Assembly: GCF_001431525.1 (NCBI RefSeq)
Contig: NZ_LDJH01000027.1
Coordinates: 1-64,000 of the forward strand
Length of the DNA stretch: 64,000 nucleotides
From: Stenotrophomonas koreensis
GTDB taxonomy: Bacteria > Pseudomonadota > Gammaproteobacteria > Xanthomonadales > Xanthomonadaceae
Direction of reading: 5' to 3'
Within the stretch, counting starts at the first letter, position 1, and every line of letters begins with the position of its first letter. Shown one piece after another: positions 1-8,946 of this stretch. The notes below the pieces were generated by a model that was given only the letters and a program-made list of their open reading frames with translations, was not told where the DNA came from and ran no database searches. The position numbers and the translations under genes were made by a program.

Positions 1-12
1 CCCGCCCTTCAA

Positions 13-41
13 AACTGAATGCCGACACCCCATGTTCAGTT
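13..41. other. Small inverted repeat in the left-edge intergenic region
   Basis: The first 262 bases contain no gene I can support. The only structure seen is a 7-bp inverted repeat (AACTGAA at 13-19, TTCAGTT at 35-41, 15-nt spacer) in a relatively AT-rich patch. It could be a regulator site or the remains of a terminator from a gene beyond the window; there is no T-run long enough to call it. Confidence 0.25.
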
Positions 42-262
42 AAAATTTACATTGGCGCCCCTACCTTGCGCCGTCTTCGGACCTGCAGGCTCAACCTGAA
101 CAGGCCCACCCGATCACCCGAATCCACCGGGTGATCCCGGGCGGCATGGCAAGCCGCCTCCCCATAACGCCAAGCTGTTCCTGCGTTGCGTGTACTGCCC
201 CACTCCCGTTCATACGGCGATGGCGCATACGCAACCGGAGGCCCAAACGGAGCAAGGAGTCA

Positions 263-718
263 ATGAAACTCGCCTGGATTCTCTGGCTGTCGCAGATCCT
301 GCCGCAGCCGGCGGCAGATTCGCTCTGCCTCAGCACCACGGTGTACCTGGAAGCACGTGACCAGACCCTGCGCGGCCAGCAGGCGGTTGCCGAAGTGGCC
401 CTGCGTCGACGCGACAGCGGGCTGTGGGGCAGTTCCACCTGTTCGGTGGTCACTGCACGCAAACAATTTGCGCCGACCATCGTGGCTCCCGGCACCGAAC
501 TGGGCAACACCGATGCCTGGGCCGAAGCCGTCGATGTGGCCCTGGCGGCCGAGCGCAACTGGGCACTGCCGGCCGATCAGCGTACCGAGGTGGTCCCCGG
601 TGCCAGCCACTTTGTCGCCCTGGGCCTGGCCCAGCCGAGCTGGCGCAATGCCTACCATGTGGCCACGATCGGGGATCATACCTTTCTGCGGGTGCAACGA
701 CTGACCCCGCGCGGCTGA
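263..718 (+). CDS. SleB-like cell wall hydrolase
   Basis: A 151-residue protein of the Hydrolase_2 (SleB) type, a family of peptidoglycan lytic enzymes first known from spore cortex lysis and also found as small secreted or periplasmic proteins in non-sporulating Proteobacteria. The family core is visible: a TVYLEAR segment carrying the presumed catalytic Glu near residue 30, then AVAEVALRR, a Cys-containing stretch and QFAP, and near the end GASHF followed by a G-HTFLRV strand. The N-terminus is short and hydrophobic and may act as a signal sequence, but it is weak. The ATG at 263 has AAGGAG 3 nt further upstream than usual and is preferred over the upstream in-frame ATG at 131, which would add unlikely residues. 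The target bond and cellular role are unproven. Confidence 0.75.
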   Translation: MKLAWILWLSQILPQPAADSLCLSTTVYLEARDQTLRGQQAVAEVALRRRDSGLWGSSTCSVVTARKQFAPTIVAPGTELGNTDAWAEAVDVALAAERNWALPADQRTEVVPGASHFVALGLAQPSWRNAYHVATIGDHTFLRVQRLTPRG

Positions 719-752
719 GCCGATAATGGTCTCCCCTTCCTGGAGACCCTGC

Positions 753-1373
753 ATGAAGCTCTACAGCAAACCCGGCGCCTGTTCGCTGGTTGACCACATT
801 GTCCTGTACTGGTCCGGCCTGCCGTTCGAGGTCGAACTGGTCGATCTGGCACAGATGAAGTCGCCGGAATTCCTCGCCCTGAATCCGGCCGGCGCGGTGC
901 CACTGCTGTGCGAAGGGGACTGGGCCCTGACCCAGAACCCGGCCATCCTGCACTACATCGCCGACCAGGTGCCGGACAAGGCACTGGACGGTGGCAGTGA
1001 CCTGCGCACCCGGGCCGAGGTCAACCGCTGGCTGGCCTTCCTCAATGCCGACCTGCACCCGCAGTACTTCCCGATGTTCGGTGCCACTGCCTACCTGGAA
1101 GATGCGGCGGTGATCGCCAGGACCCAGGCGCATGCGAAGCAGAAGCTGCGCAGCCTGTACCAGCGCGCCGATGCCCACCTGGCCGGCGGCCAGCAGTGGC
1201 TGGCCGGCACCGCCCACCCGACCATCGCCGACGCCTATCTGTATGTGACCCTGCGCTGGGCCCAGGGCATCGGTGTGGACCTGTCAGGGCTGGACGCACT
1301 GGCAGGGCTGCGTGCCCGGATGGAAGCCAATGCCGGCGTCCAGGCGGCGCTGAAGGCCGAAGGCCTGGCCTGA
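753..1373 (+). CDS. Beta-class glutathione S-transferase
   Basis: This 206-residue protein matches cytosolic beta-class GSTs such as E. coli GstA. The N-terminus MKLYSKPGACSL places a Cys at residue 10, the residue that makes a mixed disulfide with glutathione in this class. NPAGAVPLL gives the cis-Pro glutathione-binding loop of the thioredoxin-like domain (about residues 1-80), and the rest is the all-helical C-terminal domain. It would conjugate or reduce electrophilic substrates with glutathione. The start at 753 follows a TGGAGA ribosome site and begins exactly where the family begins. It stands alone, 34 nt after the hydrolase gene, and ends at a strong hairpin. Confidence 0.88.
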   Translation: MKLYSKPGACSLVDHIVLYWSGLPFEVELVDLAQMKSPEFLALNPAGAVPLLCEGDWALTQNPAILHYIADQVPDKALDGGSDLRTRAEVNRWLAFLNADLHPQYFPMFGATAYLEDAAVIARTQAHAKQKLRSLYQRADAHLAGGQQWLAGTAHPTIADAYLYVTLRWAQGIGVDLSGLDALAGLRARMEANAGVQAALKAEGLA

Positions 1374-1395
1374 GCAACACCGTAGCGGCTGCAGA

Positions 1396-1427
1396 CGACA
1401 ACGGCGGCCCATCGGCCGCCGTTGTCG
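1396..1427. terminator. Bidirectional hairpin between convergent genes
   Basis: A perfect 14-bp stem (left arm 1396-1409, right arm 1414-1427) with a 4-nt loop lies between the convergent GST and acyl-CoA synthetase genes. It lacks a long T-run on either side, so termination may be partial or rely on the stem alone. Its position between two stop codons supports a shared terminator. Confidence 0.7.
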
Positions 1428-1448
1428 TTCCAGCCTCCCGTTGCGCCC

Positions 1449-3077
1449 TCAGCCGGCCGCATCCAGCCCGCTGGCCCGTTCGCGCAGCACAAACTTCTGT
1501 ACCTTGCCGGTGGCGGTGCGCGGTAGCGGACCGATCACCAGCGAACGCGGCAGCTTGTAGCGCGCCAGCAGGCCGGCGCAGTGGGCCAGCAGCGCGGCCT
1601 CGTCCACACGGCTGCCCTCCTTGAGTTCGACAAACGCACACGGCGTCTCGCCCCACTTGCTGTCCGGGCGTGCGACCACCGCAGCGGCCAGTACCGCCGG
1701 ATGCCGGCACAGCGCGTCCTCGACCTCGATCGAGGAGATGTTCTCGCCACCGGAAATGATCACATCCTTGGAACGGTCGCGGATCTGCGCATAGCCATCC
1801 GGGTGGACCACGGCCAGGTCACCGGTATGGAACCAGCCGCCGGCAAATGCCTCGGCGGTGGCCCGCGGATTGTCCAGGTAGCCCTTCATGGTGATGTTGC
1901 CGCGGAACATGATCTCGCCCAGGGTCTGCCCGTCGTGCGGTACCGGCTGCAGGGTCAGGGGATCGAGCACCTGCATGTCCTCCTGCAGCAGACAGGCCAC
2001 GCCCTGGCGGCTGTAACGCTGCGCACGCTCATCGGCCGACAGCGCCTCCCATTCCGGTCGCGGCGGGCACAACGCCGCCGGGCCATACACCTCGGTCAGG
2101 CCATAGACATGGGTCACGCTCACGCCCATCGCCTCCAGCGCCTGGATCACCGCCGCCGGCGGCGCGGCACCGGCAATCTGGGCATGCATCGGGCCCAGGC
2201 CGGCCTTCCAGCCATCCGGGGCGGCAGCCAGCGCGGCATGGATCACCGGCGCACCGCAGTAATGGGTCACCTGATACTCACGCATCAACTCCAGCACGTG
2301 GTGCACCTCGAAGCGGCGCAGGCAGACCTGGGTGGCGCCAATGGCCGCCAGCGTCCACGGAAAGCACCAGCCATTGCAGTGGAACATCGGCAGCGTCCAC
2401 AGGTAGACCGCCTGGCTGTCGATGCCCCAGTCGACGATATTGGCCACCGCATTGAGATAGGCGCCGCGGTGGTGGTAGACCACCCCCTTCGGATCGCCGG
2501 TGGTGCCGGAGGTATAGTTCAGCGCAATCGCATCCCACTCATCGGCGGGCAGTTGCCAGGCAAAGTCCGGATCGCCACCAGCCAGCAGCGCCTCGTACTC
2601 ACATTCCCCCAGCCACTGCCCGTCGACCACGGCCGGGTCGTCGACATCGATCACCCGTGGCCGCTGCCGGCACAGCGCCAGCGCCTGCGCCACCACCGGC
2701 GCGAACTCGCGGTCGGTAAACAGCACCTTGGCACCGCCATGGTCGAGCATGAAGGCCAGGGTGGCCGCATCCAGCCGGGTGTTGAGCGTGTTCAGTACCG
2801 CCCCGAGCATGGCCGGGGCAAAGTGCAGCTCGATCATCGCTGGCACGTTGGGCAGCATCACCGCCACGGTATCGCCCTGGCCGATGCCCATGCCCGCCAG
2901 CGCACTGGCCAGGCGGCGGCAGCGCTGGGCGACTTCCCCCCAGCGCAGGCGGCGCTCGCCATGGATCACGGCCAGGCGCCCGGCATGCAGGCGCTCGGCC
3001 TTGCCCAGGAAGCTCAGCGGTGACAAAGCGGTGTAATTGGCACGGTTTGGTGCCAGCCCGGAAGCATTTCCATTCAT
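1449..3077 (-). CDS. Acyl-CoA synthetase (AMP-forming)
   Basis: A 542-residue member of the ANL adenylate-forming superfamily, which activates a carboxylic acid with ATP and CoA. The P-loop-like motif YTSGTTGDPKG is at about residues 188-198, followed by the YGLTEVYGP motif, GWFHTGDLA with the hinge region, a KDVIISGGENIS segment and a C-terminal PRTATGKVQK carrying the catalytic Lys. Overall it is closest in layout to the AlkK/DmdB-like medium-chain acyl-CoA ligases; the substrate cannot be read from sequence. The ATG at 3077 has AGGA about 10 nt upstream and is preferred to a TTG ten codons earlier. It is monocistronic and divergent from the M14 peptidase gene. Confidence 0.88.
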   Translation of the reverse strand: MNGNASGLAPNRANYTALSPLSFLGKAERLHAGRLAVIHGERRLRWGEVAQRCRRLASALAGMGIGQGDTVAVMLPNVPAMIELHFAPAMLGAVLNTLNTRLDAATLAFMLDHGGAKVLFTDREFAPVVAQALALCRQRPRVIDVDDPAVVDGQWLGECEYEALLAGGDPDFAWQLPADEWDAIALNYTSGTTGDPKGVVYHHRGAYLNAVANIVDWGIDSQAVYLWTLPMFHCNGWCFPWTLAAIGATQVCLRRFEVHHVLELMREYQVTHYCGAPVIHAALAAAPDGWKAGLGPMHAQIAGAAPPAAVIQALEAMGVSVTHVYGLTEVYGPAALCPPRPEWEALSADERAQRYSRQGVACLLQEDMQVLDPLTLQPVPHDGQTLGEIMFRGNITMKGYLDNPRATAEAFAGGWFHTGDLAVVHPDGYAQIRDRSKDVIISGGENISSIEVEDALCRHPAVLAAAVVARPDSKWGETPCAFVELKEGSRVDEAALLAHCAGLLARYKLPRSLVIGPLPRTATGKVQKFVLRERASGLDAAG

Positions 3078-3239
3078 GGTCAGCGTGTCCTGCAATACCC
3101 AACTCAAGCGCAGGCATCAGCCTACGCATACCCGGCAATGTTGCCGCTAAGACTATGGTCGCAGAGGCGGATTTGACACAGGGTACCTGCTCAACGAGGC
3201 TGATGGCCCTCTGCCCTGCTGCCAACCCATGCCCTGCCG

Positions 3240-4517
3240 ATGACCCGCCCGATGCTGCTGTGCTGCCTGTTGACCGCGCTGTCCGCGCTGCCCTTCCCTG
3301 CGCCGGCGCAAGCACCCGGCCATTGGCAGGCCCTGCACGCCGGCACCCGTGTTGCGGGGCTGGAATCGAGGGTTTTCCGTGCCGAGTATTGGTGGCAGCT
3401 GACCCTGCCTGGCCTGACTGCCGAACGCGGCTTTGCCGTCGAGCAGATCGGCCACAGTGCCCAGGGCCGCCCGCTGCGACATGTGCAGTGGGGCAATGGC
3501 CCCACCCATGTGCTGCTGTGGTCGCAGATGCATGGCGATGAAAGTACCGCGACGATGGCACTGGCCGACCTGCTGGCCTGGCTGGGCGATGCCCCGGACG
3601 ATCCACGCGTGCAGCAGCTGCGCCAGCAACTCACCCTGCATGTGGTGCCTATCCTCAACCCCGATGGCGCAGCGGTTTTTTCCCGGCGCAATGCCCAGGG
3701 CATCGACATCAACCGCGACGCCGCCGCCCTGGCCACCCCGGAGGCGCGGGCCCTGAAGGCCCTGCGTGACCGCGTGCAGCCGGCCTTCGGCTTCAACCTG
3801 CATGACCAGCGCCCCGGCTACCGCGCCGGCAACAGTGAACTGCCCACCGCCATTGCGCTGCTCGCTCCACCGTTCAACCAGGCACGCGACAGCAACCCGG
3901 TACGTGAACGCGCCATCGGCGTCGCCGCGCATATCAGCGCCACCCTGCGGCCGGAACTGGAAGGACGCCTCGCCCGCTGGGATGACAGCTTCAACCCACG
4001 CGCCTTTGGCGACCTGATGCAGCAATGGGGCACCAGCACGGTGCTGCTGGAAGCCGGCGGCATCGAAGGCGATGCGCAGAAGCAGCAACTGCGGCAGTAC
4101 ACCTGGGTGGCAATCGTGGCCGGGCTGCAGGCCATTGCCGATGGCAGCCATGCCAGCGCCGACCCGGCCAGCTATCACCAGCTGCCGGAAAATGGCGTGG
4201 TCTGGCCGGACCTGCTGATCAGCGGAGCCACTGTGCATGGGGACGTCAGCGAACCGGTGCAGGCCGATGTCGTGGTCAACTTCCGCCATCCGCTCAGTTT
4301 CGAGCAGGGCCGGATCGCCGATATCGGCGATCTTTCCAGCCAGCCGGCTCGCCGCCGCATCAATGCCCGCGGCCTGCACCTGCATGCGCTTGACGGTGCC
4401 CGCCTTGCCATCGACGGCAAGGCGCAGCTGCTGCTCAGCCGCGATGCCGCGGGGCAAGAACCGGTCTGGCATCTGGATGGCGACCTGCTCGAGCCCGATC
4501 CCGGCGCGCAGCCTTGA
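3240..4517 (+). CDS. Secreted M14-family zinc carboxypeptidase
   Basis: A 425-residue peptidase of the M14 carboxypeptidase A clan. Residues 1-25 form a signal peptide ending in PAQA. The zinc site is intact: H98 and E101 in QMHGDES and the third ligand H188 in FNLHDQ. A substrate-binding NR pair lies in DINRD (about 158-160), and the general base is probably E271 in LLEAGG. About 150 residues follow the catalytic domain and resemble a small beta domain. It is therefore probably a periplasmic or secreted enzyme that trims peptides or murein peptides. No strong ribosome site precedes the ATG at 3240, but this start gives an uninterrupted signal peptide. Confidence 0.82.
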   Translation: MTRPMLLCCLLTALSALPFPAPAQAPGHWQALHAGTRVAGLESRVFRAEYWWQLTLPGLTAERGFAVEQIGHSAQGRPLRHVQWGNGPTHVLLWSQMHGDESTATMALADLLAWLGDAPDDPRVQQLRQQLTLHVVPILNPDGAAVFSRRNAQGIDINRDAAALATPEARALKALRDRVQPAFGFNLHDQRPGYRAGNSELPTAIALLAPPFNQARDSNPVRERAIGVAAHISATLRPELEGRLARWDDSFNPRAFGDLMQQWGTSTVLLEAGGIEGDAQKQQLRQYTWVAIVAGLQAIADGSHASADPASYHQLPENGVVWPDLLISGATVHGDVSEPVQADVVVNFRHPLSFEQGRIADIGDLSSQPARRRINARGLHLHALDGARLAIDGKAQLLLSRDAAGQEPVWHLDGDLLEPDPGAQP

Positions 4518-4542
4518 GCATCGTCGTGCCCGGCTGCCGGGG

Positions 4543-5160
4543 CTAGAACGGCGCCGGCGAGTGGATCATCAGCGGCTGCCCGCTGCACGGATGGGCAAAG
4601 CCCAGTTCGCTCGCATGCAGGCAGACCCGCACTGCCGGCGTGGCGCCATACATTTCATCACCGACGATGGGATGACCGATGCTGGCCAGGTGCAGCCGCA
4701 ACTGGTGGCTGCGCCCGGTCACCGGCTCCAGCAGCACCCGGCTGTTGCCGGCCTCGTGCCCGAGCAGCTGCCAGCGCGTATGTGCCCGCTTGCCCAGCTC
4801 GAAATCCACCATCTGCCGCGGGCGGTTGTCCCAGTCGCAGCGCAGCGGCAGGTCGATCTCGCCCGCCTCGTCAGCCATCTCGCCCTCGACCAGCGCGATG
4901 TAGCGCTTGTGCACCTGGCGGCGCTCGAACAGGCCCGACAGTGCGATCTGCATCGCCTTGCCCCGCGCATGCAGCAGCAGGCCGGAGGTCACCATGTCCA
5001 GCCGGTGCACGGTCAGCGCATCGGGATACAGCGCCTGCAGCCGCAAGACCACGCAGTCCTGGTTCTCCGCCGCACGCCCGGGCACCGACAGCAGGCCGGA
5101 GGGCTTGTCGGCCACGATCAGGTGGTCATCGAGGTAGGCAATCGATACGTCCACTCGCAT
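4543..5160 (-). CDS. rluA: Pseudouridine synthase RluA (23S rRNA/tRNA)
   Basis: A 205-residue single-domain pseudouridine synthase. It aligns along its whole length with E. coli RluA, which modifies U746 of 23S rRNA and U32 of several tRNAs. Shared blocks include DKPSGLLSVPGR near the start, the catalytic HRLDMVTSG with D55, DLPLRCDWDNRP, and the TGRSHQLRLH motif. There is no S4-like N-terminal domain, as expected for RluA rather than RluC or RluD. The ATG at 5160 matches the family length; upstream in-frame starts add an arginine-rich tail without homology. It lies downstream of mdh, separated from it by a strong hairpin. Confidence 0.88.
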   Translation of the reverse strand: MRVDVSIAYLDDHLIVADKPSGLLSVPGRAAENQDCVVLRLQALYPDALTVHRLDMVTSGLLLHARGKAMQIALSGLFERRQVHKRYIALVEGEMADEAGEIDLPLRCDWDNRPRQMVDFELGKRAHTRWQLLGHEAGNSRVLLEPVTGRSHQLRLHLASIGHPIVGDEMYGATPAVRVCLHASELGFAHPCSGQPLMIHSPAPF

Positions 5161-5200
5161 TCCTGGCAACGTAATGCCGGCCACACACCGGCGCATACAA

Positions 5201-5229
5201 CAACGGGGAGGCCAGCGGCCTCCCCGTTG
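5201..5229 (-). terminator. mdh terminator
   Basis: A perfect 13-bp stem (5201-5213 with 5217-5229, 3-nt loop) lies just past the mdh stop. Reading the minus strand it is followed by TTGTT, a short T-rich stretch. It should end mdh transcription before rluA. Confidence 0.8.
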
Positions 5230-5251
5230 CACATCTCAAGGCGAGATGGAA

Positions 5252-6238
5252 TTACAGCAGGTCGGCAACGCCGGCGCGCTCTTCTTCCAGCTCGGCCAGG
5301 GTGATGTCGATGTACTTGCGCGAGAAGTCATCGATCGGCAGGTCCTTGACGATGGTGTACTCGCCGTTCTCGGTGGTCACCGGGAAGCCGAACACCACAC
5401 CTTCCGGAATGCCGTAGGAACCGTCCGACGGCACGCCCATGGTCACCCAGTCGCCGTTGCTGCCCAGGGCCCAGTCACGGATGTGGTCGATGGCCGCACC
5501 GGCAGCCGAAGCGGCCGAGGACAGGCCACGGGCGGCGATGATGGCGGCGCCACGCTTGCCCACGGTCGGAATGAAGGTGTTGGCGTTCCATTCCTGGTCG
5601 TTGATCAGTTCGCCCACCGAGGCACCGCCTTCGGTGGTGGCAAAGCGGTAGTCCGGGTACATGGTCGGGCTGTGGTTGCCCCACACGGTGAACTTCTTGA
5701 ACGAATCCACGGCCTTGCCGGTCTTGGCAGCCAGCTGCGACAGCGCACGGTTGTGGTCCAGGCGCAGCATCGCGGTGAAGTTGCGCGGGTTCAGGTCCGG
5801 AGCCGACTTCATCGCGATGTAGGCGTTGGTGTTGGCCGGGTTGCCGACCACCAGCACCTTGACGTTGCGGCTGGCAACGGCGTTCAGGGCCTTGCCCTGC
5901 ACGGTGAAGATCTTGGCGTTTTCCAGCAGCAGGTCCTTGCGCTCCATGCCCGGGCCACGCGGACGGGCACCGACCAGCAGCGCGTAGTCGGCATCCTTGA
6001 AGGCCACCAGCGGGTCAGCGGTGGTGACAACGCCGGCCAGCAGCGGGAAGGCGCAGTCATTGAGTTCCATGACCACACCCTGCAGGGCGGCCTGGGCCTT
6101 TTCGTTGTCGATTTCCAGCAGCTGCAGGATGACCGGCTGGTCCTTGCCGAGCATTTCGCCGGAGGCAATGCGGAACAGCAGGGCGTAGCCGATATTGCCG
6201 GCGGCGCCGGTTACGGCAACACGAACGGGTGCTTTCAT
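5252..6238 (-). CDS. mdh: Malate dehydrogenase
   Basis: A 328-residue NAD-dependent malate dehydrogenase, interconverting malate and oxaloacetate in the TCA cycle. The N-terminal dinucleotide motif is [12 protein letters not shown] (about residues 10-21). [12 protein letters not shown] gives the substrate-binding Arg loop, VGNPANTN the nucleotide/substrate contact, and IWGNHS-like [12 protein letters not shown] contains the catalytic His. It belongs to the larger LDH-like MDH group (about 326-329 residues) found in Xanthomonads and Gram-positives rather than the 312-residue E. coli type. A GAGGAAA ribosome site sits 5-6 nt before the ATG. The cyclophilin gene lies upstream on the same strand, 76 nt away. 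Confidence 0.96.
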   Translation of the reverse strand: MKAPVRVAVTGAAGNIGYALLFRIASGEMLGKDQPVILQLLEIDNEKAQAALQGVVMELNDCAFPLLAGVVTTADPLVAFKDADYALLVGARPRGPGMERKDLLLENAKIFTVQGKALNAVASRNVKVLVVGNPANTNAYIAMKSAPDLNPRNFTAMLRLDHNRALSQLAAKTGKAVDSFKKFTVWGNHSPTMYPDYRFATTEGGASVGELINDQEWNANTFIPTVGKRGAAIIAARGLSSAASAAGAAIDHIRDWALGSNGDWVTMGVPSDGSYGIPEGVVFGFPVTTENGEYTIVKDLPIDDFSRKYIDITLAELEEERAGVADLL

Positions 6239-6314
6239 GGGGATTTCCTCTGCTTTGAATCAGTGGGGGAGCGCGGTGCGGGACCGCGCGTTCAGATGAA
6301 ACGGAGAACCCGGC

Positions 6315-6809
6315 TCAGGCCGACAGGATGGCGTTCCACTCGGCCACGCGCTCGGCCTTGGCAGCCAGCACCGGGGCGGTGTCGCCCTCGATGGTGATCT
6401 TGTTGATCTTGTCGCCCTGGACCACCGCATCGACCACGTCCTGGCCTTCGATCACCTGACCGAACACGGTGTGCTTGCGATCCAGCCAGTCGGTCTTGAT
6501 GTGGGTGATGAAGAACTGGCTGCCGTTGGTGTTCGGGCCGGCATTGGCCATCGACAGCGAGCCACGCTGATGGGCAACACCGTTGTTGGTCTCGTCCTCG
6601 AAACGGTAGCCCGGGCCACCGGTGCCACGACCGTCCGGGCAGCCACCCTGGATCATGAAATCGGCGATCACGCGGTGGAAGTTCAGGCCGTCGTAGAAAC
6701 CGCGCTGGACCAGGTTCACGAAGTTGGCCACGGTCAGCGGCGCCTTGTCGGCGAACAGCTCGACCTTGATCTGGCCACGGGAGGTATCGAATACAGCGGT
6801 CAGGGACAT
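6315..6809 (-). CDS. ppiB: Cytoplasmic peptidyl-prolyl isomerase (cyclophilin)
   Basis: A 164-residue single-domain cyclophilin. The active-site blocks are complete: [13 protein letters not shown] with the catalytic Arg, [20 protein letters not shown] and the C-terminal VFGQVIEG. It has no signal peptide, so it is the cytoplasmic PpiB type that speeds proline isomerisation during folding. The ATG at 6809 has AAGG 7 nt upstream and is preferred over an in-frame ATG seven codons earlier. It may be cotranscribed with mdh downstream. Confidence 0.93.
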   Translation of the reverse strand: MSLTAVFDTSRGQIKVELFADKAPLTVANFVNLVQRGFYDGLNFHRVIADFMIQGGCPDGRGTGGPGYRFEDETNNGVAHQRGSLSMANAGPNTNGSQFFITHIKTDWLDRKHTVFGQVIEGQDVVDAVVQGDKINKITIEGDTAPVLAAKAERVAEWNAILSA

Positions 6810-6942
6810 GGATAGCCTTGGGTACGTCAACGTAGAGTCCGCCTAGTTTACACCGCAGGCCCGGCCAGCCGCAGGCACCGAGCCCAAAGTCGGGTGCGTC
6901 TGCGGCATCCTTCGGCCTGAATGAACAGCTGATGCAAATAAT

Positions 6943-6971
6943 TTCCTCGCGGCGGCTGTTAGCCATATAAT
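6943..6971 (+). promoter_or_regulatory. Probable typA promoter
   Basis: A perfect TATAAT (6966-6971) lies about 50 nt before typA in the divergent ppiB-typA gap. The matching -35 position (TTCCTC at 6943-6948, 17-nt spacer) is poor, so an activator or only modest activity is likely. Confidence 0.5.
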
Positions 6972-7019
6972 CGTGGACTTCATTTTCCAAAAAATGGCGC
7001 CACCAAGGCCCTCCTCGTC

Positions 7020-8849
7020 ATGTCCATCGAAAACCTCCGCAATATCGCCATCGTCGCTCACGTCGACCACGGCAAGACCACTCTGGTTGACTGCCTGCTC
7101 AAGAACTCCGACACGTTGGCCGAGCGCACTGTGCTTGCCGAGCGCGTGATGGACAGCAATGACCAGGAAAAGGAACGTGGTATCACGATCCTGGCCAAGA
7201 ACACCGCCATCAAGTGGAATGGCAACCGCATCAACATCGTCGACACCCCCGGACACGCCGACTTCGGCGGCGAAGTGGAGCGCGTGCTGTCGATGGTCGA
7301 CTCGGTGCTGATCCTGGTTGACGCCATGGACGGCCCGATGCCGCAGACCCGCTTCGTCACCCAGAAGGCCTTTGCGATGGGCTTCAAGCCGATCGTCGTG
7401 GTCAACAAGGTAGACCGTCCGGGCGCGCGTCCGGAGTGGGTGATCGACCAAGTGTTCGACCTGTTCGACAAGCTCGGCGCCACCAACGAGCAGCTGGACT
7501 TCCCGATCGTCTACGCCTCCGGCCTGAACGGCTACGCCGGCATGGAAGACACCGTCCGTTCGGGCGACATGACCCCGCTGTTTGAAGCCATCATGAAGTA
7601 CGTGCCGGCCCCGGACGTGGATCCGGAAGGCCCGTTCCAGATGCGCATCAGCCAGCTGGACTACAACAACTTCGTCGGCGTGATCGGCATCGGCCGCATC
7701 CAGCGCGGCAAGGTGAAGAAGAACCAGCAGGTCACCGTCATCGACCGCGAAGGCAAGAAGCGCCAGGGCAAGGTCCTGCAGGTCATGGGCTTCATGGGCC
7801 TTGAGCGCATCGAGGTCGAGGAAGCCCAGGCCGGCGACATCATCGCCATCTCCGGCATCCAGGAACTGACCATCTCCGACACCATCTGCGCAGTCGAGGC
7901 TCCCGAAGCCCTGCCGCCGCTGACCGTCGACGAGCCGACCATCTCGATGACCTTCCAGGTCAACAACTCGCCGTTTGCCGGCAACAAGGACCTGTCCGGT
8001 GGCAAGTTCCTGACCAGCCGCCAGCTGAAGGAGCGCCTGGAGCGCGAGTGCGTGCACAACGTCGCGCTGAAGGTCGAACAGCTGGAAGACGCCGACAAGT
8101 TCCTGGTCTCCGGCCGTGGCGAACTGCACCTGTCGGTACTGATTGAAACCATGCGTCGCGAAGGCTATGAGCTGGCCGTGTCGCGTCCGGAAGTCATCAT
8201 CAAGGAAATCGACGGCCAGCTGATGGAGCCGATCGAACAGCTGGTGGTGGACATCGAAGAGCAGCACCAGGGCGGCGTGATGGAAAAGCTCGGTACCCGC
8301 AAGGCGATCCTGGAGAACATGGAATCGGACGGCAAGGGCCGTGTCCGCCTGGACTTCAAGATCCCGGCCCGTGGCCTGATCGGCTTCCAGAACGAGTTCA
8401 AGACCCTGACCCAGGGTTCGGGCCTGCTGTTCCATGTGTTCGACCACTACGGTCCGAAGGAACAGGGCGCCATCGCCAAGCGCCTGAACGGCGTGATGAT
8501 CGCCAATGCTCCGGGTGCCACCCCGGCCTATGCCCTGGGCCCGCTGCAAGAACGCGGCAAGCTGTTCGCTGCCGAAGGCGACAACGTGTATGAAGGCCAG
8601 CTGGTCGGCATCCACGCCAAGGACAACGACCTGACCGTCAACGCGATCAAGACCAAGCCGCTGACCAACATGCGCGCTTCGGGCAAGGATGATGCCATCC
8701 AGCTGACCCCGGCGATCAAGTTCTCGCTCGAACAGGCGCTGGACTTCATCGACGACGACGAGCTGGTCGAGATCACCCCGAAGGAAATCCGCCTGCGCAA
8801 GAAGCACCTGAGCGAGAACGACCGCAAGCGCGCCTCGCGTAACGGCTGA
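7020..8849 (+). CDS. typA: Ribosome-associated GTPase TypA/BipA
   Basis: A 609-residue translational GTPase. GTPase motifs are HVDHGKTTL (G1), RGITI (G2), [15 protein letters not shown] (G3), [10 protein letters not shown] (G4) and YASG (G5) in residues 1-200, followed by an EF-Tu-like domain 2, EF-G-like domains III and V, and the BipA-specific C-terminal domain. In E. coli this factor helps assemble the 50S subunit and acts in cold and stress conditions. It is a single-gene unit with a TATAAT upstream and a strong terminator after the stop. The length and all motifs are normal. Confidence 0.96.
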   Translation: MSIENLRNIAIVAHVDHGKTTLVDCLLKNSDTLAERTVLAERVMDSNDQEKERGITILAKNTAIKWNGNRINIVDTPGHADFGGEVERVLSMVDSVLILVDAMDGPMPQTRFVTQKAFAMGFKPIVVVNKVDRPGARPEWVIDQVFDLFDKLGATNEQLDFPIVYASGLNGYAGMEDTVRSGDMTPLFEAIMKYVPAPDVDPEGPFQMRISQLDYNNFVGVIGIGRIQRGKVKKNQQVTVIDREGKKRQGKVLQVMGFMGLERIEVEEAQAGDIIAISGIQELTISDTICAVEAPEALPPLTVDEPTISMTFQVNNSPFAGNKDLSGGKFLTSRQLKERLERECVHNVALKVEQLEDADKFLVSGRGELHLSVLIETMRREGYELAVSRPEVIIKEIDGQLMEPIEQLVVDIEEQHQGGVMEKLGTRKAILENMESDGKGRVRLDFKIPARGLIGFQNEFKTLTQGSGLLFHVFDHYGPKEQGAIAKRLNGVMIANAPGATPAYALGPLQERGKLFAAEGDNVYEGQLVGIHAKDNDLTVNAIKTKPLTNMRASGKDDAIQLTPAIKFSLEQALDFIDDDELVEITPKEIRLRKKHLSENDRKRASRNG

Positions 8850-8864
8850 TCCTGCGCTGATCCA

Positions 8865-8897
8865 ACAAAAAACCCGGGCAATGCCCGGGTTTTTTGT
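8865..8897. terminator. Bidirectional terminator between typA and DAHP synthase
   Basis: An intrinsic terminator with arms ACAAAAAACCCGGGCA and TGCCCGGGTTTTTTGT. It has a run of T on both strands, so it can serve typA on the plus strand and the DAHP synthase gene on the minus strand. Confidence 0.95.
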
Positions 8898-8946
8898 GCT
8901 TTGCCGCCAGCGGCTGCGAGGACGGGCAAGCGCGTGCTGGCGCCGC